Shown here piece by piece: positions 36,032 through 44,771 of a DNA stretch of 64,000 bases. Position numbers and translations under genes: made by a program. Positions within the stretch are counted from its first letter, which is position 1; each line of letters starts with the position of its first letter. The DNA comes from Natrinema salifodinae. Its GTDB lineage: Archaea > Halobacteriota > Halobacteria > Halobacteriales > Natrialbaceae. The stretch lies in NCBI RefSeq assembly GCF_900110455.1, contig NZ_FOIS01000001.1:62001-126000 (forward strand), read 5' to 3'. Below the pieces are notes generated by a model. The model was not told the DNA's origin. It saw only the letters and a list, made by a program, of their open reading frames with translations, and searched no databases.

Positions 36032-36177
36032 ACTCGCATTCGGTAACGAATCCATGTAAATCCATCCCATCCGGCGACGGCGACGAACTGACGCGGGCGG
36101 AGCGGGTCTTGTGAGTCCAGCGGCTTTGCCGATCGAAACGGCGTCCTCGACCGTCCGCCACACGACCGATCGATGCC

Positions 36178-36363
36178 TCAGTCAGCGGTCCGTTCGACGC
36201 TGGCGTCGAATACCTGTTCCGACGGGAAGACGCCGCGACACTCCTCGCAGACCATCTGTCCCTGGATCGCGTACTCCCAGAGCTTCCCGCCGCAGTCCAG
36301 ACAATCGAAGTGTGCTCGGACGAACGGGTCCTGATCGACGTACGGGTTGTCGAACTCGGCCAT
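36178..36363 (-). CDS. Small zinc-ribbon protein
   Basis: A 61-residue protein with two CxxC pairs (CLDC and CEEC, about 17 residues apart), forming a likely rubredoxin-like or zinc-ribbon knuckle. Aromatic residues surround the pairs (HFDCLDCGGKLWEY). A minus-strand TATA-like CTTATAGATT near 36385-36396 lies about 27 bp before the ATG, which supports expression on its own. It sits between the monooxygenase and gentisate dioxygenase genes. It could be an electron carrier, a metal-binding accessory protein or a regulator; none is shown. Confidence 0.7.
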   Translation of the reverse strand: MAEFDNPYVDQDPFVRAHFDCLDCGGKLWEYAIQGQMVCEECRGVFPSEQVFDASVERTAD

Positions 36364-36452
36364 ACGGGAATTCTATGGGCGACAATCTATAAGAGTATTC
36401 CCCCGTTCGACACGTCCTCGGCGGTCCGACGGCGTCGACATCGCCGACGAAC

Positions 36453-37532
36453 TCACTCGTCGATCGCGGCCTCGGCGTAGAAGTTCATCGACTCCAAGAT
36501 CGGGCGGTCGGTGATGCCGAGGAGGATCGCCTCGCCGTCGGGGTCGTGGTGGTGGGGTTCGTCCGGCGGCACGACGAAGATGTCCCGCTCGCCCCACGCC
36601 AGCGCCTCGTCGCCGACGTGGGTCGCGCCCTCGCCCTCGATGACGAAGTAGACCTCCGTCGAGTTGTGGAAGTGCGTCTCCGTCGGGCCGTCGTTCAGCA
36701 GTTGCGCCCGGAAGGACATGGTCGGGACCACCGGCGGCTCCCCGGTAGCCGGATTGACGTATTCGAGGCTGTAGCCGTCGTAGGGGTCGGGGTCGTCGTT
36801 GTCGGCGCGCTGGCGGAGCGCCTCCAGCATCTCGTCCCAGCCGAAGCGGTACGGCGGCGTCGGCTCCTTGTTGCCCTCGAACGGACCGGGGATGGAGCCG
36901 TCTTTTTCCTCGTTCGCGGGGCGGCCGCGCCCGTACTGGGAGTCCCAGTATCCCTGGGTCTTCGTGACCGGCTGGCGCTCGAGTTCGTGGTTCTCGAAGA
37001 CGTGCGTGTTGTTCAGCGTGTCGAGGAACAGCGGCAGATCGAGGATGTCGAGCCAGGCGGCCGTCTCGTCGGAGTCGTTGACGTGGTCGTGCCACTCCCA
37101 CTGGGGCGTCGTGATGAGGTCGTTGTCGCGCATCGGGAACTCCTCGCCGGCGACGACCGTCTTCATGTCCTCGGTGCCGTCGATGGTGAACCGAAGGGCG
37201 CTGGAGGCGTGGCGATGGGCGGGCGCGGTCTCCCCTGGCGAGACCGTCTGGACGCCGACGTAGATCGTGTTCGAGATCGCGTGTGCGGCGTTGATCGGGA
37301 CCGCAACGCGGCGCTGGAAGCCCGGCGGCAGATCGGCGATCGGGACGTCCTCCTCGATCCCGTCGATGGCGGCCTGAATGTCCTCCCACTTCCAGATGTC
37401 CGCTTCGAGGTCGTCGAGGAGATTTCCCATGTCATCTTCCACTTCCCAGAGCGGGCGGAGGTCATTCGTCTCGAGGATGCTCCGCGTGTCGGAACTCAGC
37501 TCTAGGAGTTCCTCTGGCTCTTGTTCTGCCAT
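36453..37532 (-). CDS. gdoA: Gentisate 1,2-dioxygenase
   Basis: A 359-residue bicupin enzyme of normal length. The first cupin has APAHRHASSALRFTIDG, whose His residues bind Fe(II), and the second has ETHFHNSTEVYFVIEGEG. Further family-like segments are TTPQWEWHDHVN, then WLDILDLPLFLDTL. It opens the gentisate ring between C1 and C2 to give maleylpyruvate using O2. The ATG at 37532 is supported by a minus-strand TATA-like CACTTATGGTAT at about -27. The divergent neighbour (37718) is an FAH-type hydrolase that can take the ring-cleavage product, so the assignment rests on both sequence and context. Confidence 0.92.
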   Translation of the reverse strand: MAEQEPEELLELSSDTRSILETNDLRPLWEVEDDMGNLLDDLEADIWKWEDIQAAIDGIEEDVPIADLPPGFQRRVAVPINAAHAISNTIYVGVQTVSPGETAPAHRHASSALRFTIDGTEDMKTVVAGEEFPMRDNDLITTPQWEWHDHVNDSDETAAWLDILDLPLFLDTLNNTHVFENHELERQPVTKTQGYWDSQYGRGRPANEEKDGSIPGPFEGNKEPTPPYRFGWDEMLEALRQRADNDDPDPYDGYSLEYVNPATGEPPVVPTMSFRAQLLNDGPTETHFHNSTEVYFVIEGEGATHVGDEALAWGERDIFVVPPDEPHHHDPDGEAILLGITDRPILESMNFYAEAAIDE

Positions 37533-37717
37533 ATTCGTATGTTTGGTGAACGATACCATAAGTGTGTTGGAGGCCCGTTCGTCGCTCGGGAGGCGATCAG
37601 AGACGGCCGCAGACGACCGGTCGCCCCCTCGCGTCCGTCCGAGAACGTAATGATCGTTCGGAATGGTTAGTGAGCGAGAAAGGATGATTTATGTGGGCGT
37701 GTCGCAGTGTGTCTACC

Positions 37718-38599
37718 ATGCGATTCGTCCGATTCAATGACGAGAGACTCGGCCTGCTGACTGACGACGGCGACGGCATCGTCGACGTCACCGATCGCCT
37801 TGGGCTCGAGACGACCGATCCGCTCCGGGAGTACGCGAACCGCGATCTCGACGCGAGCGAATACGCGGACGCCGAGGCCGACTACGACCGCGAGGAGGTC
37901 CGCATCGAATCGCCCGTTCGCCGCCCCGGGAAGGTCATCGCGGCGCCGCTGAACTACGAGAACCACGTCGAGGAGGCCCTGGCAGACAAGGACATCGTCA
38001 CCCAGGAGTGGTTCACCATCGAGGACAAGGGCTACTTCCTCAAGGCCCCCTCGAGCGTCGCCGGCCCCGAGGACGGGATCGAGTTGCCGTTTACCGACCG
38101 CCGCGTCGACCACGAGATCGAACTCGCGTTCATTATGGGCGAGGACGTCAAAGACATCGACAGCGACGACGTCTGGGACGCCGTCCTCGGCTACACGATC
38201 CTGCTCGACGTCTCGGTCCGGGGCGATCAGGACCGCTCGAACCGCAAGTCCTACGACACCTTCACGATCGTCGGCCCCTGCGTCGCGACCCCCGACGAGG
38301 TCGGCGACCCCCACGACCTGGAGATGGAACTCCAGCTCAACGGCGAGACCCGCCAGCAGGAGAACACGGGCGAGATGATCTACAGCTGCGCCGATATCGT
38401 CGAGTACGCCTCGATCGGTGCGACGATCGAAGCCGGCGACGTCGTCACCACCGGGACGCCGGAGGGCGTCAGCGCGATCACCGGCGGCGACACCATCGAG
38501 GCCGAGATCGAGAACGTCGGCTCGATGACCGTCGACGTGACCGAGCGCGACCTCGCGTTCGAGGACGTCGACGTCGAGAAGAGCCAACTGGACGAGTAG
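37718..38599 (+). CDS. FAH-family hydrolase (fumarylpyruvate or maleylpyruvate hydrolase-like)
   Basis: A 293-residue protein of the fumarylacetoacetate hydrolase family. It has an N-terminal cap domain, then KVIAAPLNYENHVEE, the metal-ligand Glu segment VDHEIELAFIMGED, GYTILLDVSVRGDQ, and the TTGTPEGVSAI loop. In gentisate catabolism such enzymes split fumarylpyruvate or maleylpyruvate into pyruvate and fumarate or maleate. No maleylpyruvate isomerase is seen in the window, so direct hydrolysis of maleylpyruvate is possible. The start at 37718 is placed by a TATA-like GATTTATG at about -27. Confidence 0.88.
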   Translation: MRFVRFNDERLGLLTDDGDGIVDVTDRLGLETTDPLREYANRDLDASEYADAEADYDREEVRIESPVRRPGKVIAAPLNYENHVEEALADKDIVTQEWFTIEDKGYFLKAPSSVAGPEDGIELPFTDRRVDHEIELAFIMGEDVKDIDSDDVWDAVLGYTILLDVSVRGDQDRSNRKSYDTFTIVGPCVATPDEVGDPHDLEMELQLNGETRQQENTGEMIYSCADIVEYASIGATIEAGDVVTTGTPEGVSAITGGDTIEAEIENVGSMTVDVTERDLAFEDVDVEKSQLDE

Positions 38600-38792
38600 A
38601 CGCCGAAGCCCGTATCCTCCAGACGGACGGGACTGCCGGTTCGGATCCGACCACCGGTTCACGCGTCACGCTTCGCGTTCGGCCACCCGTCGTCGACGAG
38701 CGACCAGGCGGGCGACGATTCCGTCTCGCTGTCTACCGTTGTACTCGGCCCCGTCGGTCAGCGGGCGCACTCGCGAACCGTCCCAGCGACAG

Positions 38793-39506
38793 CTACTCGT
38801 ACTCCTCGTCCACCCCGTCGAGCGTGATGAGCGCGTCGAGCGCCACCGCCCGCTCCGACAGCGCGAGCAGGGGGTTGATCTCGATCTCGCGGATCGCCTC
38901 GCGCTCGGCCAGTAGGTCGCCGACGGCGACGATCGTCTCGGCAACCGCCGTCCGGTCGACCGCGGGGCTGCCGCGGTAGCCGTCGAACAGCGGCGACGCC
39001 TCCAGTTCGCGGGTCATTTCGAGCGCCTCGGCGGTCGAAATGGGAGCGATCCGGTGGCTCGTATCCTGCAGCACCTCGACGGCGATCCCGCCGAGACCGA
39101 CGAGGACGGTGGGTCCGAACGAGGGATCCCGCGTGCCGCCGACGATAACCTCCAGACCGGCGTCGACGTCGACTCCCGATTCGACGAGCACCGCTGCATC
39201 GAGCTCTCGGTCGTCGGCCGCGTCGAAAATTTCCGTCGCGGCCGACCGGACCGCGTCGGCGTCCGCGAGGTTCACGTGCACGCCGGCGCCGCCGGCCCAC
39301 TCACTCTTGTGCTGGACCGACGGCGCGGCGACCTTCGCGACGACCGGGTAGCCGATCCGCTCGGCCGCGTCGACCGCCGCGTCGGGCGAGTCGACCGTCT
39401 CGCCCGCCGGAGTCGGAAGTCCCGCCTCGGCGATCATCCGTTTCGCTTCGGGCTCAGTTAGCGCGGCTCGGCCGTCCGCCAGCGCGGTTTCGAGCGGATC
39501 AGTCAT
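38793..39506 (-). CDS. Acyl-CoA synthetase (ADP-forming), beta subunit
   Basis: A 237-residue ATP-grasp domain protein. Its N-terminus (TEPEAKRMIAEAGLPTP) and the nucleotide-binding strands (GYPVVAKVAAPSVQHKSEWAG) are typical. It ends in a REIEINPLLAL segment that matches the metal-binding end of the ATP-grasp fold. It transfers phosphate between nucleotide and the phospho-His of the alpha subunit. Its start overlaps the end of the alpha gene by 8 bp, so the two are translationally coupled. It could also serve the orphan alpha subunit at 8968. Confidence 0.9.
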   Translation of the reverse strand: MTDPLETALADGRAALTEPEAKRMIAEAGLPTPAGETVDSPDAAVDAAERIGYPVVAKVAAPSVQHKSEWAGGAGVHVNLADADAVRSAATEIFDAADDRELDAAVLVESGVDVDAGLEVIVGGTRDPSFGPTVLVGLGGIAVEVLQDTSHRIAPISTAEALEMTRELEASPLFDGYRGSPAVDRTAVAETIVAVGDLLAEREAIREIEINPLLALSERAVALDALITLDGVDEEYE

Positions 39507-40887
39507 CCGCGCTCACCTCCTCGCCGGTCCTCGCCGCGTCGGGCGCCTGGTTCCGTCGCGCGTACTGCACGAGCGCGGCGACGGCGTCGGCCCCGCGTTC
39601 GGGCGTCCGGTAGGTCGGGATCCCGAGCGACTCGAGTTTCGGGAGTTCCTCGGCCAATGCCGCGTCGGGACCGCCGGTGGCGAAGACGATCGGTTTGTCG
39701 ACGTCCGCGACGAGTCCCTCGAGCGCGTCGGTCGGGTAGCCGATCCCGCCCTCGTACAGCTCGTAGACGAGAACGATATCGACGTTCTCGTCGCGCGCGA
39801 CGGCGGCGACGACGTCGCCGAACTCGGGCATCGGCCGGCCGGTGTCGACCGGGTTCGCCGAGAAGGTGATCCCCGGGAGGATCTCCTCGATGACGGCCTG
39901 GGTCTCCTCGGACAGCGACGGCAGCGTCGCCCCGGCGGCCTTCAGGCGGTCCGTGATGGCGATGCCCGGCCCGGCCTGTGCGGTCACGACGCCGACGTTC
40001 GGTCCGTTCGGGCGCGGGCAGGTCGCCAGCGCGGTCCCCGCGTCGAGCAGTTCGGCGGTCGAGCGGACCGTCGGCACGCCGTACTGGGCGAAGCCGGCCT
40101 CGTACAATTCGTACTCGCCGGTCAGCGCGCCCGTGTGGGACTTGGCGAAGTCGCCGACGTCCTGCTCGCCGACGTTGTAGGCGAGAATCGGCGTCTCCGC
40201 CGCTTTGCATGTCTTTAACAGCCCGCGGGCGTCGTCCGATCCCTCGACGTGCAACAGGATCGCGTCGGTCCGCTCGTCCTCGTCGAAGTACTCGATGGCC
40301 TCCCGAAAGCCGACGTTCGCTCGATTGCCGAGCCCCACCATCGCGGAGACGCCGATCCCCCGGTTTTCGGCCTGAAACGCGAGGGCGTAGGCGAGCCCGC
40401 CGCTCTGGGCGACGATCGCCAGGCTCCCCGCGGGAATCGTCTCGACGTCCGTCGCGAACGTCGCGTACAGGTCGTCGGCGGGTACTAGGAAGCCGCTCGT
40501 ATTCGGCCCGAGGAGGGCGACGCCGCCCTCGCTCGCGGCCTCGACCAGGCGCTCCTGTAACGCCCGTCCGTCCTCGCCCGCTTCGGCGAAGCCGCCGGCG
40601 AAGATGACGGCGCCCTCGATCCCCGCGTCGCCACACTCCTCGATGACGTCCGGGACGACCGGCGCCGGCACGCACAGCAGCGCGAGATCAACGTCGCCGT
40701 CGATGTCGGTCACCGAAGCGACGAACTCCCGGTCGAACACCGTCCCCGATGCGGACGGGTTGACCGGATAGACCGGCCCGTCGAATTCGATCGCGTTTCG
40801 CATCGCCTCGTACCCCATCTTCCCCGGCGTGTCGGACGCGCCGACGACGGCGATCCCGCTGGGGTCGAATAGTTTCGTTACGGCCAT
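39499..40887 (-). CDS. Acyl-CoA synthetase (ADP-forming), alpha subunit
   Basis: A 462-residue paralogue of the protein at 8968, with the CoA-binding domain GIAVVGASDTPGKMGY, the ligase domain, and the candidate phospho-His in FAKSHTGALTGEYEL, closer to the canonical form than the 8968 copy. With the overlapping beta gene it forms a complete ADP-forming synthetase, which can gain ATP from an acyl-CoA or activate an acid. The ATG at 40887 has a minus-strand TATA-like GGAAAACGTTAT near -27. The location between the gentisate genes and the AMP-type ligase suggests handling of aromatic or short-chain CoA esters. Confidence 0.9.
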   Translation of the reverse strand: MAVTKLFDPSGIAVVGASDTPGKMGYEAMRNAIEFDGPVYPVNPSASGTVFDREFVASVTDIDGDVDLALLCVPAPVVPDVIEECGDAGIEGAVIFAGGFAEAGEDGRALQERLVEAASEGGVALLGPNTSGFLVPADDLYATFATDVETIPAGSLAIVAQSGGLAYALAFQAENRGIGVSAMVGLGNRANVGFREAIEYFDEDERTDAILLHVEGSDDARGLLKTCKAAETPILAYNVGEQDVGDFAKSHTGALTGEYELYEAGFAQYGVPTVRSTAELLDAGTALATCPRPNGPNVGVVTAQAGPGIAITDRLKAAGATLPSLSEETQAVIEEILPGITFSANPVDTGRPMPEFGDVVAAVARDENVDIVLVYELYEGGIGYPTDALEGLVADVDKPIVFATGGPDAALAEELPKLESLGIPTYRTPERGADAVAALVQYARRNQAPDAARTGEEVSADD

Positions 40888-41037
40888 AGCAACGGTGTTG
40901 TGCAACGGCGTGATAACGTTTTCCCCGGGAGATAGTCGCACGAACGGGTGACGCGCCGCTTCTCGACCGGTAGCGCGGTGCAGACGGACGGAGCGACCTG
41001 AACCGTATCCCGGTTCCGACGCCGAACGGACGGCGTC

Positions 41038-42597
41038 TCACTCGTCGAAGAACTCGGCGGAGACGCTCTCGCGCCGGATCGTTCCGGTATCAGTCCGTGG
41101 GAGCGGTTCGGTCGTCACTTCGTACTCGCGCGGGCGCTTGAAGTTCGCGAGTTCCTCGTGGTCCTTGCAGAACCGGTCGAGGCCGTCGACGTCGAGATCG
41201 TCCGATTCGCAGGCGATCACGCAGGCGACGCGGTGTCCCCACTGTTCGTCCTCGACGCCGACGACGACGGCCTCCTCGACCGATTCGTGGGTCTCGACCA
41301 CTTCCTCGACCTCCTCGGGGTAAACGTTCTCGCCGCCGCTAACGATCATGTTGTCGACTCGACCCACGATGTACAGGTAGCCGTCCTCGTCGACCTGGGC
41401 GCAGTCGCCCGTCCGGAGCCAGCCGTCGACCAGGAGTCGCTCGGTCTCCTCGGGCCGGTCCATGTAGCCGTCGCACATCCCCGGATTTCGCACGAGGAGC
41501 TCGCCGGTTTCGCCCGGCTCGACGGTCGCCGTCGGATCGGGATCCTCGTCGGGTTCGGCGGCCTCGACGACCCGCACCTCGCACGTGAACGATTCCTTTC
41601 CGATCGTTCCCGGGTGATCGTCCTGAGCCGACGGATGCGCGAACGACACGTTCGGCCCGCCTTCCGTCAGGCCGTAGGTGTTGTACACGCCTTCGGTCAA
41701 GTGGTCGGCGGCCTTTTCGACAAGTCCCTCCGTGACGATCGACCCGCCCGTACGGATGTACGAGAGGGTATCGATGTCGTACCCCTCGGCCGCCTGCGTA
41801 TCGGCTAACGCGTGTAGCTGCGTCGGGACCGCGAGCATCCCCGTCACGTCGTGTTCCTCGATGAGCCGCAGCGACTCGTCCGGGTCGAAATCGGACTGGA
41901 CGACCATCGTCGCCCCGGCCTGAATGTGCGGGAGGATCCAGGCGTCGCAGGTGACCATGTGATACCACGGCGTCGTCACCAGCGCCACGTCGGTCTCCTC
42001 GATCCCCATCTCCATGACCACCTGCGCGCTGCCGTACCACAGCTGTTCCTGATCGAACAGCACGCCCTTCGGCGTGCTCGTCGTTCCGCTCGTGTAGAAG
42101 ACCCCGTGTTCGTACTCCGGATGCGGCTCGACCGGCTCGGTCGACGCGTCCGACAGCAGGACGTCGTAGGAGACGACGCCCTCGCGATCGATCGACTTCT
42201 CGCCCGCGTGGATCGCCGTCTCGATATCCGTCCGGTCGAGCACCGACAGCGCCTTCTCCGCGTTCGCATCGTCGAAGAGGAGGATCTCCGCCTCCGTCGG
42301 CTCGAGCATCGACGCGAGCGCACCCGGACTATCGCGAAACGGGAGCTGGACGTTCCCCACCCCCCGCTTCTGGCTCGCGATCATCGCTTCGATCGGGGCC
42401 ACCCCGTTGACCGCGAGCGTCGCCAGGCGCCGGCCCGGCGCGCGCTCGGTCAGCGCGTTGGCCAACCGGGTCGTCCGATCGTCCAGTTCCCCGTAGGTCA
42501 GCGACCGCCCGTCGTCGGTGACGATCGCCGTCGTCGACGAGTGGCACCGGACCGTTCTTTCGAACGCGTCAATGAGTTTCATGGGTACGTCCGTCAT
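41038..42597 (-). CDS. AMP-forming acyl/aryl-CoA ligase-like protein with altered A10 lysine
   Basis: A 519-residue ANL-superfamily protein. The phosphate loop is YTSGTTSTPKG, and the hinge region TGDCAQVDEDGYLYIVGR leads into IVSGGENVYPEEVEEVV. The C-terminal motif that normally reads G-K with the catalytic Lys is here DTGTIRRE, with Thr in place of Lys. That Lys is needed for efficient adenylation in characterised members, so activity may be reduced or altered. The gene lies between the ADP-forming synthetase and an IclR regulator, and could activate an aromatic acid before CoA-dependent hydroxylation. The start at 42597 fits an AT-rich TTAATATG near 42626-42634. Confidence 0.85.
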   Translation of the reverse strand: MTDVPMKLIDAFERTVRCHSSTTAIVTDDGRSLTYGELDDRTTRLANALTERAPGRRLATLAVNGVAPIEAMIASQKRGVGNVQLPFRDSPGALASMLEPTEAEILLFDDANAEKALSVLDRTDIETAIHAGEKSIDREGVVSYDVLLSDASTEPVEPHPEYEHGVFYTSGTTSTPKGVLFDQEQLWYGSAQVVMEMGIEETDVALVTTPWYHMVTCDAWILPHIQAGATMVVQSDFDPDESLRLIEEHDVTGMLAVPTQLHALADTQAAEGYDIDTLSYIRTGGSIVTEGLVEKAADHLTEGVYNTYGLTEGGPNVSFAHPSAQDDHPGTIGKESFTCEVRVVEAAEPDEDPDPTATVEPGETGELLVRNPGMCDGYMDRPEETERLLVDGWLRTGDCAQVDEDGYLYIVGRVDNMIVSGGENVYPEEVEEVVETHESVEEAVVVGVEDEQWGHRVACVIACESDDLDVDGLDRFCKDHEELANFKRPREYEVTTEPLPRTDTGTIRRESVSAEFFDE

Positions 42598-42729
42598 CCG
42601 CCTACATGTGAGAGGCGTTACCGAACATATTAATGATTATGGTGCGGGAATTCGCCGACGGACGTCGTCACCGCCCCGCTCTTTTTCGCGGCTCGGTCGG
42701 GACACCCGATCTGACTGCCGAACGGGTCC

Positions 42730-43497
42730 TTAGCCGTACACCAGGCGGAGCTCGATGTCGTCGACCGCTTCGAGCAGTCGCTCGGACAGATCGGCCTCGA
42801 TCCGGTCTTCCGTGACGCGGTTCGCGGCGCCGGCGATCGTCACGGCAGCGACCGGGCGGCCGTCGGTGATGATCGGCGCTGCGATCGCGTGGAGGCCGCG
42901 CAGGTCCTCCTGAAAGTTCACCGCGTACCCGCGGTCCCTGGTCGCCTCGAGCTCGTCGAACAGCGCGTCGCGGTCGGTGATCGTGTTCTCGGTCTGGGCC
43001 GGGAGCCCGTGGCGGTCGATGACGGCTTCTACCTCGCTCTCGGAGAGGTGCGACAGGATCGCCTTCCCGGCCGAGTTCGCGTGCAGGTAGACCCACGTCC
43101 CGATCGTCGTGTCGAACGTGAACGATTCGTTGGACGGGACGCCGTAGACGAACATCCCCATCCCGTTCTCGTGGACGATGAGCCAGGCCGCCTCGTTCGT
43201 CTCGGTCGCTAACCGATCGATCCGTTCCTTGGCGGCGTGATAGACCTCGTACCCGTTCCGGACGTGGATCCCGGCGTTGAAAAACTGGAGACCGAGCCGG
43301 TACTCGCCCTCGTCCTTGACGGCGTACCTGTTTCGTTCGAGCGCCACCAGGTGTTTGTGGACCGTGCTTTTGGCGAGATCGAGCCGATCGGCGAGTTCGG
43401 TCACGCCCGCACCGTCGGTTCGCTTGAGGCATTCGATGATAGCGAATAGCGTCTCGTCCGATTTGATAGAACGTCCATCGCTTGCCCGATTTTCCAT
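42730..43497 (-). CDS. IclR-family transcriptional regulator
   Basis: A 255-residue regulator. The winged helix-turn-helix is at about residues 12-70 (VTELADRLDLAKSTVHKHLVAL) and the effector domain follows (NSAGKAILSHLSESEVEAVIDR, LHAIAAPIITDGRPVAAVTIAG). The ATG at 43497 has a minus-strand TATA-like CTTATATG about 27 bp upstream. It is divergent from the branched-chain-type ABC permease gene, with two dyad operators and a palindrome between them. That makes this protein the best local candidate for binding the dyad. The upstream neighbour in its own direction, the CoA ligase, may be a target as well. Confidence 0.9.
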   Translation of the reverse strand: MENRASDGRSIKSDETLFAIIECLKRTDGAGVTELADRLDLAKSTVHKHLVALERNRYAVKDEGEYRLGLQFFNAGIHVRNGYEVYHAAKERIDRLATETNEAAWLIVHENGMGMFVYGVPSNESFTFDTTIGTWVYLHANSAGKAILSHLSESEVEAVIDRHGLPAQTENTITDRDALFDELEATRDRGYAVNFQEDLRGLHAIAAPIITDGRPVAAVTIAGAANRVTEDRIEADLSERLLEAVDDIELRLVYG

Positions 43498-43623
43498 AGT
43501 GCGTCTATAATTCGGTCCCCATATAAGTGATTTCCAAGGCATCTAGCAGGTTCCCCCGAGAAACAAACGCCGATCGTTCGTTCACAAGAAACGAAAAAAT
43601 TGGGTCGGAAGCAAGGCGATTAA

Positions 43624-43643
43624 TTACAACCATATGGATGTAA
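43624..43643. promoter_or_regulatory. Dyad operator candidate, site 4
   Basis: The site reads TTAC-AACC-ATAT-GGAT-GTAA. It is the most symmetric copy: an internal CCATATGG palindrome adds to the outer TTAC/GTAA arms. It lies about 76 bp centre to centre from site 5 and closer to the IclR gene start (127 bp). Confidence 0.6.
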
Positions 43644-43699
43644 ACCTCCAGCATCGGCCGCTGAGCCGCTTTACCATATACAATTGTTATGGAGTCTGG

Positions 43700-43719
43700 T
43701 GACAAGGTTATGGCTGTAA
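43700..43719. promoter_or_regulatory. Dyad operator candidate, site 5
   Basis: The site reads TGAC-AAGG-TTAT-GGCT-GTAA, the weakest left arm of the set. It ends 174 bp before the permease ATG at 43894. Confidence 0.45.
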
Positions 43720-43757
43720 AGAAATGGCCGAACGGGAGAGTGGGACGCTATCACGCT

Positions 43758-43774
43758 GTTTCCTGATATCGAAC
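43758..43774. promoter_or_regulatory. GTTTC-N7-CGAAC near-palindrome
   Basis: Same layout as the palindromes at 2202, 15947 and 62993 with one mismatched pair. It is 56 bp centre to centre from operator site 5, about one helical turn less than the 68-bp spacing seen near 2202 and 62993. Confidence 0.3.
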
Positions 43775-43893
43775 GGAATGTAATTATTAACACTACAGTG
43801 CGAGTACGGCGACGAACGGCGGTGGATCGACGGCACGCGTCGAGCGGGGTGACCATAATTTATAATACAGGGAGGTGTGATACCATTTGTGTA

Positions 43894-44760
43894 ATGGTGT
43901 CAGAATCGGTAACACAGGTAGTGGAGTTTACCATCGACGGGATCACGCAGGGTCTCGTCCTGGCTCTGCTCGGGTTGGGGATCACGATCGTCTTCGGGCT
44001 CGGGGGCGTTCTCAACCTGGCGATCGGAGTGTTCTCGGCTATCGCCGTCATCGTCGCGATCGAACTCCTCGGCATCACGTCCAGCCTCCCCCTCTCGATC
44101 CTCCTCTCCGTGCTCATCGTCACGGGTATCGGGTTGGCGATCGACAAGTCGCTGCTCTCGTTCGTGTACCGGTCCGAGGGGGAAGAGCGCATCCTGCTTG
44201 GAATCTTCGTCACGCTCGGCCTGGCCACGCTTCTCGACGGGTTGCTCGTCATCTACTATCCGTCGTCGTATTCGCTGTCGGTCGGCGTCCCGTCGACGAC
44301 GATCCTCGGCGCGCACGTCCGCGGCTCGTCGCTCGCGATCATCGCGATCACGCTGGCGATCTTTGCGGTGCTGTATTACTTCTTCAGTCGAACGTACCTC
44401 GGCGGGGCGACGAGGACGGTGATGCAAGACGAGACCGGCGCGGTACTCTGCGGGATTAGCCCGCGGAAGATGCGGACCTTCGTGTTCGCGCTGAGCGCCG
44501 CGATCGCGGCGATCGCGGGCATCCTCTACAGTTTCACGCAAGAGGTCGGCGCGGCGGAGGGATTCGAACTGACGATCCTGGCACTGATCGTCTCCATCGT
44601 CGGGGGCGTGACGAGCATCGTCGGGGCGGTCGCCGCGGGGTTAGTCCTCGGGCTCGTCGTCACGTTTACGAGCGCGTACGTCGGCGCGTACGTCGCCGAA
44701 ATCGCACTGTTCGCGGCCGCAGTCGTCGCACTCCTGCTCCAGCCCGAGCAGGTCGCATAA
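43894..44760 (+). CDS. Branched-chain-type ABC transporter permease (LivH-like)
   Basis: A 288-residue membrane protein with about eight helices. It begins with TIDGITQGLVLALLGLGITI followed by the VLNLAIG turn typical of LivH. The cytoplasmic coupling segment is in VLCGISPRKMRTFVFALSAA. The ATG at 43894 has a TATA-like box centred about 30 bp upstream. The partner permease follows after 11 bp. LivH/LivM-type transporters import branched-chain amino acids, amides and also aromatic acids; the aromatic genes upstream favour the last. Confidence 0.88.
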   Translation: MVSESVTQVVEFTIDGITQGLVLALLGLGITIVFGLGGVLNLAIGVFSAIAVIVAIELLGITSSLPLSILLSVLIVTGIGLAIDKSLLSFVYRSEGEERILLGIFVTLGLATLLDGLLVIYYPSSYSLSVGVPSTTILGAHVRGSSLAIIAITLAIFAVLYYFFSRTYLGGATRTVMQDETGAVLCGISPRKMRTFVFALSAAIAAIAGILYSFTQEVGAAEGFELTILALIVSIVGGVTSIVGAVAAGLVLGLVVTFTSAYVGAYVAEIALFAAAVVALLLQPEQVA

Positions 44761-44771
44761 CGGACAAGACA

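Larger units (their letters stand above)
43498..43893. other. Divergent regulatory region with two dyads
   Basis: A 396-bp gene-free segment between the IclR gene and the LivH-type permease. It contains operator sites 4 (43624-43643) and 5 (43700-43719), a GTTTC-N7-CGAAC near-palindrome (43758-43774), the minus-strand TATA near 43521-43528 and a plus-strand TATA (TAATTTATAATAC, about 43856-43868) for 43894. Confidence 0.6.
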
